Assembly: GCA_003158365.1 (NCBI GenBank)
Contig: PMIW01000134.1
Span: forward strand, 7,026 to 12,053
Source: Ignavibacteriota bacterium
GTDB lineage: Bacteria; Bacteroidota; Ignavibacteria; Tepidaquicellales; Tepidaquicellaceae
Length of the DNA: 5,028 nt
Direction: 5' to 3'
The stretch's first letter is position 1. Each line of letters opens with the position of its first letter. This document shows positions 1 through 5,028 of the stretch, piece by piece. The position numbers were made by a program, and so were the translations under genes. The notes beneath the pieces are model-generated. The model had not been told where the DNA came from. It ran no database searches and was given only the letters and a program-made list of their open reading frames with translations.

Positions 1-38
1 ACCATTCACCATTCACCATTCACCTTTCACTTTTCACA
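1..38. repeat. Heptanucleotide tandem repeat (ACCATTC)n
   Basis: Three perfect copies of ACCATTC (1-21) are followed by two decaying copies, ACCTTTC (22-28) and ACTTTTC (29-35), and then unrelated sequence. The array starts at the first base of the window, so it probably continues to the left. It lies just past the stop codon of the 405-aa gene (stop at 43-45) and is therefore in that gene's 3' flank; on the gene's strand it reads as GGTGAAT units. Similar 7-bp intergenic repeats are known from several bacterial groups, including the heptamer STRRs of cyanobacteria. Any function here is unknown. Confidence 0.85.
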
Positions 39-42
39 GCTC

Positions 43-1260
43 TTAAAACTTTGTTCTGAACGTTCTCATTTCGGAATAAGTTTTCGCAGTGTAGCCGATG
101 TCGTTTGAAAAATCCTTTGGCCTGACGAAAGTATCTGTAGAGGTATAAGTCAGCATTTTTGTTACAGTCCAGCTGAACTCAATTCCCTTTAAAACGTCTT
201 TCACAGAATTCACAGGTGACGAAATTTGTCTTTCAGTAGTTACCACATAGAAATCACCGACGGGGTCGAAGCAGTGAAAATGCACAACATAAATTCCCGA
301 ACCCGAGCCGTATTCATAAGAAAAAACCGTATTGTCATTAACGCCGTAGAGCTTATCCTGCGGAGAGTCCAGCGCAGGCGGAGTTTCGGTGTTTATGTTA
401 TAGGATGCTCCGGGGTTTGAATATGTATAATTGTCGAAACCCGAGCCGCCTTTATTTGAGAAGCTTGCCGAGATTTTAATTCTGTATCCGTAAGGCAAAG
501 TCTGCGGAATTAAAATTTTTGTGGAAATTATATCGCCTTCGGTATAATTCATCTGGAACTGCGCATTCCTGTGAAGCGAGAGAAAATCCGCAGATACTTC
601 AAAAGATTTTTTCTCGTAATCCTGTCCCGGCAGGTAAACCGTCAGGTACGAATCTCCGGGTTTGGAATAATTCGTCGAAGAATCGAATGCAACAGACTGC
701 GTAACATTGTCCTTCATTATGGTTACGGTTTTTTCTGCAAATTTTTCAAAGCTCGTCGGAGTTTTTTCAAGATAAATAATCCTGCCGTTTATAAAGTCTT
801 TTGTCGAAGGATAATCCACCGTAATCAATTTTGTCTTTTCTCCCGATGATGCAGAAACATCTTTTGAATTAAAAACCTTGTCGCTTAAGAATTTAATCGT
901 CGCAGTTCTTCCGTTTGGCACCGGAAGGAAATTAACTTTCATAATATCGGTGTTTACGTATTTGGATGAAGTGTTTCCGAAGAGAGTCAGTTCGGGAGTT
1001 GTAGTAGTAAGGTTTCTGTACACCACGCCGTTTGAATTTGCGTAATCGAAAATGTAAACATCGTAAGTGGAATAATTTATTGAAATCTTGAAGTTGCCGT
1101 CGTTATCCGTCTTTGTGCTGGCTCCTCCTGTGAAGAAGAGCGAGAGGTTCGGCACTGGAAAATATCTTTCATCCAGTACTCTTCCTGAAATATCCGTTTT
1201 TGCATAAATGCTGCAGCTTGCCAGTATAAAAATTATAAGGATTGCCTTTGTGATTTTCAT
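43..1260 (-). CDS. Putative exported/lipoprotein with carboxypeptidase-regulatory-like N-terminal domain
   Basis: This 405-aa protein is not one I can name. The N-terminus is an export signal: Lys2 and Lys5, a hydrophobic run at 6-13, then LASC (13-16), which fits a lipobox with Cys16 as the lipidated residue. Signal peptidase I cleavage after IYA (18-20) is the alternative. Residues about 23-85 (DISGRVLDERYFPVPNLSL, then TKTDNDGNFKIS) resemble a carboxypeptidase-regulatory-like/CarboxypepD_reg beta-sandwich, common at the N-terminus of Bacteroidota envelope proteins. The middle (about 100-290) is beta-rich and unassigned. About 292-405 (TPPALDSPQDK, FSYEYGSGSGIYVVHF, IEFSWTV) looks like a fibronectin-type-III-like sandwich, but this is weaker. 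There is no T9SS sorting domain, so the likely location is periplasm or outer membrane, not secretion by T9SS. The start at 1258-1260 is favoured because it opens directly into the signal peptide; no Shine-Dalgarno precedes it, which is usual in Bacteroidota. Function is unknown; a structural or adhesive role is only inference. Confidence 0.85.
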   Translation of the reverse strand: MKITKAILIIFILASCSIYAKTDISGRVLDERYFPVPNLSLFFTGGASTKTDNDGNFKISINYSTYDVYIFDYANSNGVVYRNLTTTTPELTLFGNTSSKYVNTDIMKVNFLPVPNGRTATIKFLSDKVFNSKDVSASSGEKTKLITVDYPSTKDFINGRIIYLEKTPTSFEKFAEKTVTIMKDNVTQSVAFDSSTNYSKPGDSYLTVYLPGQDYEKKSFEVSADFLSLHRNAQFQMNYTEGDIISTKILIPQTLPYGYRIKISASFSNKGGSGFDNYTYSNPGASYNINTETPPALDSPQDKLYGVNDNTVFSYEYGSGSGIYVVHFHCFDPVGDFYVVTTERQISSPVNSVKDVLKGIEFSWTVTKMLTYTSTDTFVRPKDFSNDIGYTAKTYSEMRTFRTKF

Positions 1261-1280
1261 CGCGGTGATTTTTATTCTCT

Positions 1281-1311
1281 CAAATATAAAGCGATATTTC
1301 TAAAATTGCAA
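1281..1311 (-). promoter_or_regulatory. Predicted promoter of the 405-aa gene
   Basis: On the minus strand, TTGCAA (1306-1311) lies 17 bp before TATATT (1283-1288), a good sigma-70-like pair. The -10 extends to TATATTTG (1281-1288), which also matches the Bacteroidetes -7 consensus TAnnTTTG, with TTG about 20 bp upstream. The start codon lies about 20 bp downstream of the -10, so the leader would be only about 15 nt. Prediction rests on sequence match alone. Confidence 0.5.
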
Positions 1312-1388
1312 TAAACAATGGGCTGTTGATAATGCAGGCATGTTTTGCCAAAAAATGCTATTATTAAAATTTCCGTATACAAAAATAA

Positions 1389-1420
1389 AAAAAGGTTGTT
1401 CTTTTCAGAACAACCTTTTT
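1389..1420 (-). terminator. Intrinsic terminator of the T9SS cargo gene
   Basis: A perfect 14-bp stem closes a 4-nt loop (1403-1406). The core is AGGTTGTTCT at 1393-1402 pairing with AGAACAACCT at 1407-1416, extended by A/T pairs at 1389-1392 and 1417-1420. On the minus strand the stem runs into seven T residues (the A run at 1387-1393) and then more T-rich sequence, a textbook Rho-independent terminator about 33 nt after the stop codon of the 616-aa gene. The arms also provide a T run on the plus strand, so it could act both ways, but no plus-strand gene is seen here. It separates the 616-aa gene from the 405-aa gene. Confidence 0.9.
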
Positions 1421-1452
1421 ATAAATAAAGAAAATAAATCAAAGAGCCGGTA

Positions 1453-3303
1453 TTATTTTATAAGCATCATTTTCTTAACGCCGGTAAAATCACCCGCGAA
1501 GATTTTGTAAAAATAAATTCCGCTTGAAAGTTTAGAAGCGTCGAAATCCACAGTATAATTTCCTGCTGTCATTTGGGTGCTAACGAGCACGGATACTTCT
1601 TTACCCGTAATATCGTAAACAGCAAGTTTTACAAATTCGGGTTTCATAATGCTGAATTTGATTGTCGTTGTAGGGTTGAACGGGTTCGGATAATTTTGCA
1701 TTAAAGAATATTCATTTGCAATACCGTTCTGGTTTCCGATACCTGTCGGAAGGTTTTCTGCATCGAACCAGCAATCCGAAGGACCTGTACCGGCATAAGA
1801 AACAGCAGCTTTCTGAAGAGTACCGCTTCTGTAAATTGCGCAAACCGGAGGAACCGTACCCGATACAACTGACGCACTGTTAATCTTATATTGAATTGTA
1901 CCGCTGCTCATATTTCCGGGGAAACCTCTCCTCACGGTGAGGGAATCCGTAGATGTTCTGTAGATTGATACAAAACAGCCCGTAGATGTCAGTGAGTCGG
2001 ATGCACAGCTTGTCATGAAACCGTTTGTTGAACCGTTCGGATCAAGGTAACTGTCCAAAGTCCAGCTTGCACCGTCAGTAAGTGAGTAGGAGTACATGCA
2101 GATATTGTTTTTAGTATATGTAATCAGAATTTGTCTCGGCAGCTGGTATGCAGTCTGACGTATAGTCAGGATGGGTCTTCTGTATAATATGACATCCGTT
2201 GTGAGATAGTTAATTGTCGTATTAACAGAAGGAGTCCACGGTGTTGCGAATAATCTTACACCGTAAGATGTAGCCGAAAATCTTCTTTCGACGGCAATAT
2301 ATAAAGAGTCATTATAGACATTTTGCGACCTTTTCAGACAGGCAGAGGGATAGAAATCTCCCCAGTTACCTGTGTATACTCCGTTGAGTGTAACACCGGT
2401 ATGCGTCAAACCCCAGTCAAGTGTCCTGAAGAAACGCATTGAAGCACAGCTATCGCCGCTATTGGAATATTCACCGAAGACGCACCCAATATAGGTTGCG
2501 GCATCATAATATGCCCCGTCACTGCAGGCAGATACGTAGCCGAATTTTCTTCCCGCGGTTGGTGTGGCTAAAGTACTGAAACGGTAGTCATCATTCCAGG
2601 CTCTTGGTCTGAACGAAAAAAGATATGCTCCTGCATCGGCTCCATCGCCGCCTGTGCCGGCAGTGTAATAGCAGGAAATTCTGATAGAATCGTTTACCGA
2701 TCCCTTTCTGTCAACTGAAATGGAAACAGAAGAATAAGTATTGGTTCCCTGAATTCCGCCGACACCTGTCCAGGTTAATCCTGAGTTTGTAGAGCGGTAG
2801 AAAAAGATATACTTTAATTCAGCCGTAGTGGAATCAGTTGCTACTGCCATATAAAGAACACCATCTTTTCCGGCTTTTATATCAATAGTCCTGCGGTTAC
2901 CGTTTGAAGAATAGTAACCTGCAATTTTTCCGCCCCTTATTAAAATGTCGGTTCCCATCCAGTCAGGATTAAACGGCGGGTTGACAGGCGGCGGCGCAAC
3001 GGTAGTGTTGAATACCGGAAGGTTTGGTATTCTGACCTGACCTGTTGAATACTTATCTATTTGATTTTGGATTTTTAATGCTTCCGCCTCATTGTTATTC
3101 CTTCTTGCAAGGTCGAGCATATTGAACAGTTCTTGAGGTACGGTATTTGTGACTCTACTCTGTTCATACGGCTTTTCGGCATCAGTAATACCGCTCAGCC
3201 TAGTAACATTTGTTCTTGTTTGCGGTCCGTTATCGGTTTGAGATAACGTAAAACCTGTAAAAATCAGTAGTAAAAAGACTGATAGTAAGACTTTTTTTCC
3301 CAT
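1453..3303 (-). CDS. Secreted T9SS cargo protein with Asp-box (BNR/sialidase-like) repeats
   Basis: This 616-aa protein appears complete. It begins with a classic signal peptide (Lys3-Lys4, hydrophobic 5-20, likely cleavage near TLS/Q at 21-22). Next comes a short helical segment (about 57-85) and a proline-rich linker (102-113, APPPVNPPFNP). A large beta-rich region (about 118-515) follows, with Asp-box-like motifs STNSGLTW (171-178), RTLDWGLTHT (293-302) and SLTDGASW (407-414), suggesting a sialidase/BNR-type beta-propeller. Residues 530-616 form a type A T9SS sorting domain: YPNPFNPTTTIKF, then VYDITGKEV (562-570), then DASKLSSGIYFYKI (588-601) and the tail KKMMLIK. This domain directs export across the outer membrane by the Por secretion system and is usually cleaved off. 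No sialidase catalytic residues can be assigned, so enzymatic activity is not claimed; binding or surface structure is equally possible. Ten cysteines lie in the mature part. The start at 3303 is supported by a good Shine-Dalgarno and the signal peptide. Confidence 0.9.
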   Translation of the reverse strand: MGKKVLLSVFLLLIFTGFTLSQTDNGPQTRTNVTRLSGITDAEKPYEQSRVTNTVPQELFNMLDLARRNNNEAEALKIQNQIDKYSTGQVRIPNLPVFNTTVAPPPVNPPFNPDWMGTDILIRGGKIAGYYSSNGNRRTIDIKAGKDGVLYMAVATDSTTAELKYIFFYRSTNSGLTWTGVGGIQGTNTYSSVSISVDRKGSVNDSIRISCYYTAGTGGDGADAGAYLFSFRPRAWNDDYRFSTLATPTAGRKFGYVSACSDGAYYDAATYIGCVFGEYSNSGDSCASMRFFRTLDWGLTHTGVTLNGVYTGNWGDFYPSACLKRSQNVYNDSLYIAVERRFSATSYGVRLFATPWTPSVNTTINYLTTDVILYRRPILTIRQTAYQLPRQILITYTKNNICMYSYSLTDGASWTLDSYLDPNGSTNGFMTSCASDSLTSTGCFVSIYRTSTDSLTVRRGFPGNMSSGTIQYKINSASVVSGTVPPVCAIYRSGTLQKAAVSYAGTGPSDCWFDAENLPTGIGNQNGIANEYSLMQNYPNPFNPTTTIKFSIMKPEFVKLAVYDITGKEVSVLVSTQMTAGNYTVDFDASKLSSGIYFYKIFAGDFTGVKKMMLIK

Positions 3304-3307
3304 TTGT

Positions 3308-3316
3308 AACTCCTTT
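3308..3316 (-). promoter_or_regulatory. Shine-Dalgarno of the T9SS cargo gene
   Basis: The minus strand reads AAAGGAGTT here, followed by ACAA and the ATG at 3301-3303. This is a near-perfect match to the anti-Shine-Dalgarno at normal spacing and fixes the start codon. The 405-aa gene downstream has no such site. Confidence 0.75.
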
Positions 3317-3322
3317 CAGTTA

Positions 3323-3351
3323 TATATATCAATTTAAAAAAGTATTTTCAA
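3323..3351 (-). promoter_or_regulatory. Predicted promoter of the T9SS cargo gene
   Basis: On the minus strand, TTGAAA (3346-3351) and TATATA (3323-3328) are separated by exactly 17 bp, fitting a sigma-70-like promoter. The start codon is about 19 bp beyond the -10, giving a very short leader in which the Shine-Dalgarno would lie close to the 5' end. The surroundings are very AT-rich, so a chance match is possible. Confidence 0.4.
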
Positions 3352-3377
3352 TTTGTTAGTAGTGCCGAACAAATTTT

Positions 3378-3393
3378 ATTGCAGAGATGCAAT
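3378..3393. repeat. Small inverted repeat ATTGCA-GAGA-TGCAAT
   Basis: A perfect 6-bp inverted repeat with a GAGA spacer lies about 27 bp upstream of the predicted -35 of the T9SS cargo gene. The position would suit an operator, and an RNA with this sequence could fold into a hairpin with a GNRA loop. With arms this short, chance is a real alternative. Confidence 0.3.
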
Positions 3394-3595
3394 GGGTAGT
3401 TTAATTTTCCCCGGAGTAATATAAAAAATATTTTTGTAATATTAAATAAAAAAAGATTTATATTATATATATGATTTTTCAAATATTAATATGCAGAGAT
3501 TCATTTACCGCGTTATTTTGCTGCGATATATCGATTATTATTCGGGTTTTTGAAATAAATCATAAGTCCGGAAATTTTTCTAAATAAATGAAACA

Positions 3596-3733
3596 GGAAA
3601 AATCCGGTGCTCCGACATTTTTTCGTGGTGTGAGCGAAAACCGCGATGGGAGAGATTCGAAATGAAATACGTGCCGGAAATTTTGATGCAAGTTGTTGGT
3701 TTTACAGTTCGGGAGCATCCGGTAACTTTTTCC
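3596..3733. repeat. Long bulged inverted repeat with ~90-nt core (structured element in the uvrB 3' flank)
   Basis: The left arm (3596-3616) and right arm (3707-3733) are reverse complements over about 20 base pairs with a few small bulges. GGAAAAA (3596-3602) pairs with TTTTTCC (3727-3733), CCGG (3604-3607) with CCGG (3719-3722), TGCTCC (3608-3613) with GGAGCA (3712-3717), and GAC (3614-3616) with GTTC (3707-3710, one T bulged). The ~90-nt core contains a 6-bp hairpin (TTTTCG at 3620-3625 with CGAAAA at 3635-3640) and an alternative pairing of AAAACC (3637-3642) with GGTTTT (3698-3703). On the uvrB strand the closing stem runs into ATTTTT, so it could be a large terminator-like 3' structure, a small structured RNA, or the remnant of a palindromic mobile element. 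No target-site duplication is evident. Confidence 0.6.
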
Positions 3734-3746
3734 GTGTTGTTATTGC

Positions 3747-3764
3747 TGCCTGCCGCGGCAGGCA
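3747..3764. repeat. Perfect 18-bp GC-rich palindrome
   Basis: TGCCTGCCGCGGCAGGCA is identical to its reverse complement. It starts 19 bp past the uvrB stop codon. No T run follows it on either strand, so it does not look like an intrinsic terminator. A REP-like dispersed intergenic palindrome or a protein-binding site is more likely. Its composition is sharply different from the AT-rich sequence around it. Confidence 0.8.
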
Positions 3765-3783
3765 ACTTGTACATTGAAAGATT

Positions 3784-5028
3784 CTACTCTCCCAGTCTCT
3801 CTATCTCATCTCGCAGTTCTGCGGCGCGCTCGAATTCGAGGTCCTTGGCGGCTTCAATCATTTCGTGCCTTAGCTGGTCAATTAATTCTTTTCTCTGCTC
3901 TTTCGTGATTTGCTTGAAGAGCGGGTCGGTGACGACACTTATATTTGTTCTGTCGAACTCTTTCTTTTTTCGCGCATCGATTCGTGATTTTGAATCGGCA
4001 ACAATTGTCGAGGACATAATTTCTTCGAGTGTTTTATAAATAGTTTTCGGCTCGATGTTATGCTCTATGTTATATTCGGTCTGGATTTTTCTGCGTCGTG
4101 CAGTTTCTTCGATTACTTTTCTCATAGACTCCGTTACTTTATCCGCATACATAATCACAAGTCCGTTCACGTTACGCGCAGTCCTGCCTGCTGTCTGCAA
4201 AAGAGATTTTTCAGAGCGCAGGAATCCTTCTTTATCCGCATCGAGAATTGCAACAAGCGAAACTTCGGGCAGGTCGAGACCTTCACGCAGGAGGTTCACA
4301 CCGATAAGCGCATCGAAATCGCCGAGCCGCAGTCCGCGGATGATATCAATCCTGTCGAGCGATTCGACTTCTGAGTGCATATACTTCACGCGGATTCCGA
4401 TTCCTTCGAGATAATCGGTGAGGTCCTCGCTCATTCTTTTTGTTAAAGTGGTAACGAGTACACGCTCTCCTTTTTTGGCGCGTATGCGGATTTCATTTAT
4501 CAAATCATCAATCTGGTTTTTAACGGGTCGCACTTCTATTGCGGGGTCGAGCAATCCCGTCGGGCGTATAACCTGCTCGACAATTGCGCCTCCGCTTTTT
4601 TCAAGTTCGTAATTGCTCGGAGTAGCACCTACATAAATCACCTGTTTAACCATTCCTTCCCATTCTTCGAAAGTCATCGGGCGGTTATCAAGCGCGGATG
4701 GCAAACGGAATCCGTGCTCCACGAGTGTCTTCTTGCGTACGCGGTCGCCGTTATACATAGCTTTTATTTGCGGAACGGTAACGTGGGATTCGTCTATAAT
4801 CAATAAATAATCTTTCGGGAAATAATCGAACAGGCAATAAGGCCTCGAGTTCGGTGCCCTGCGGTCGAGATGGCGCGAATAATTTTCGATTCCCGTGCAG
4901 TAGCCGACTTCACGAATCATTTCTATATCGAAGTTCGTGCGTTGTTCGATTCGCTGAGCTTCTATTAATTTATTTTCTCTCTGAAAATATTCGATCTGCT
5001 GTTGAAGTTCTTTTTGAATATCCGTAAT
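3784..5028 (-). CDS. uvrB: UvrABC system protein B, C-terminal 414 residues (5' end outside window)
   Basis: UvrB is the damage-verification helicase-like subunit of nucleotide excision repair: UvrA loads it on damaged DNA and it recruits UvrC. The frame is open from the right edge through to the TAG at 3784-3786. Family length is about 660-680 residues, so roughly the first 250 (including Walker A and the damage-probing beta-hairpin) are off-window. Visible residues 1-36 (ITDIQKELQQQIEYFQREN onward) continue seamlessly into EVGYCTGIENYSRHLD, so the Met at 4918-4920 is internal and not the start. Seen in order, counted from the window edge: motif II IDESHVT (about 78-84); FRLPSALDNRP (107-117); motif III region YVGATPSNYELEKSGG (132-147); RPTGLLDP; LVTTLTKRM; motif V GVNLLREGLDLPEV (243-256); LDADKEGFLRSEKS; motif VI QTAGRTARN (278-286); and the C-terminal UVR motif (about 379-414, LEFERAAELRDEIERL) that contacts UvrC. 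Motif III has GATP where SATP is usual. Nothing suggests a pseudogene. Confidence 0.98.
   Translation of the reverse strand: MTDIQKELQQQIEYFQRENKLIEAQRIEQRTNFDIEMIREVGYCTGIENYSRHLDRRAPNSRPYCLFDYFPKDYLLIIDESHVTVPQIKAMYNGDRVRKKTLVEHGFRLPSALDNRPMTFEEWEGMVKQVIYVGATPSNYELEKSGGAIVEQVIRPTGLLDPAIEVRPVKNQIDDLINEIRIRAKKGERVLVTTLTKRMSEDLTDYLEGIGIRVKYMHSEVESLDRIDIIRGLRLGDFDALIGVNLLREGLDLPEVSLVAILDADKEGFLRSEKSLLQTAGRTARNVNGLVIMYADKVTESMRKVIEETARRRKIQTEYNIEHNIEPKTIYKTLEEIMSSTIVADSKSRIDARKKKEFDRTNISVVTDPLFKQITKEQRKELIDQLRHEMIEAAKDLEFERAAELRDEIERLGE

Larger units (their letters stand above)
3304..3783. other. 480-bp non-coding spacer between uvrB and the T9SS cargo gene
   Basis: No convincing gene is seen on either strand. 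The part nearest the T9SS cargo gene (about 3320-3600) is strongly AT-rich and holds its promoter, the small GAGA-loop inverted repeat, a 10-bp CGATATATCG palindrome (3524-3533), and TGCAGAGAT twice (3380-3388 and 3492-3500). The part nearest uvrB (about 3591-3770) is richer in G and C and contains the long inverted repeat and the 18-bp palindrome. Open frames here (3580-3774 minus; 3662-4039 plus) lack homology I recognise and cross these structures, so they were not called. Confidence 0.7.

Noticed and set aside
1..38. CRISPR array
   Set aside because: The unit is only 7 bp and repeats directly with no spacers.
226..849. Plus-strand open frames opposite the 405-aa gene
   Set aside because: They overlap a well-supported signal-peptide-bearing gene on the other strand, are rich in Arg as expected for antisense frames, and lack translation signals.
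3640..3680. Possible tRNA T-arm around GATTCGAAAT
   Set aside because: The flanking bases do not form a T-stem, and no acceptor, anticodon or D-arm could be found around it.
3747..3764. Intrinsic terminator of uvrB
   Set aside because: The palindrome could form a strong stem, but neither strand has a T run after it, and a perfect palindrome leaves no proper loop without breaking central pairs.
3580..3774. Minus-strand open frame of 64 codons after uvrB
   Set aside because: It runs through the 18-bp palindrome and the long inverted repeat, has no well-placed Shine-Dalgarno, and its product resembles no family I know.
3662..4039. Plus-strand open frame of 125 codons with a GGGAGAG sequence just upstream of its ATG
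   Set aside because: Most of it is antisense to the conserved C-terminal end of uvrB, its product is Ser/Arg-rich low-complexity sequence typical of an antisense shadow, and its start lies inside the long inverted repeat.
4055..4612. Plus-strand open frames opposite uvrB
   Set aside because: They are antisense to highly conserved UvrB helicase motifs and have shadow-like composition.
4918..4920. ATG as the uvrB start codon
   Set aside because: The frame stays open upstream to the window edge and encodes residues that match the UvrB region just before GYCTGIENYSRH, so this Met is internal.

Overview
The window carries three protein-coding genes, all on the minus strand. From high to low coordinates they are the 3' two-thirds of uvrB (running off the right edge), a secreted protein with a type IX secretion (T9SS) C-terminal sorting domain, and a signal-peptide-bearing putative envelope protein with a carboxypeptidase-regulatory-like domain. 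The sorting domain reads YSLMQNYPNPFNPTTTIKF near its start and ends in a short basic/hydrophobic tail. That style is typical of the Ignavibacteria/Chlorobi side of the Bacteroidota (FCB) group. The moderately AT-rich bases, one gene without a Shine-Dalgarno, and a promoter that fits the Bacteroidetes TAnnTTTG -7 element agree with this. Species cannot be named from the sequence.

Layout: 1-38 is a heptanucleotide tandem repeat (ACCATTC units decaying rightwards). 43-1260 is the 405-aa putative lipoprotein or exported protein, with a likely promoter at 1281-1311. 1389-1420 is a strong intrinsic terminator below the next gene. 1453-3303 is the 616-aa T9SS cargo protein with three Asp-box-like repeats, a good Shine-Dalgarno and a likely promoter at 3323-3351. 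3304-3783 is a 480-bp non-coding, AT-rich spacer. It holds a small GAGA-loop hairpin, a long bulged inverted repeat (arms 3596-3616 and 3707-3733 around a ~90-nt core) and a perfect 18-bp GC-rich palindrome (3747-3764). 3784-5028 is uvrB, missing its N-terminal part.

The three genes look like separate transcription units rather than one operon: the two surface-protein genes each have their own promoter-like sequence, and a terminator lies between them. uvrB is a housekeeping nucleotide-excision-repair gene with no evident functional link to the two envelope/secreted proteins. I see no convincing new multi-gene system. The items most worth a second look are the structured 3' region of uvrB, the heptamer repeat, and small departures from consensus in UvrB helicase motifs III and VI.
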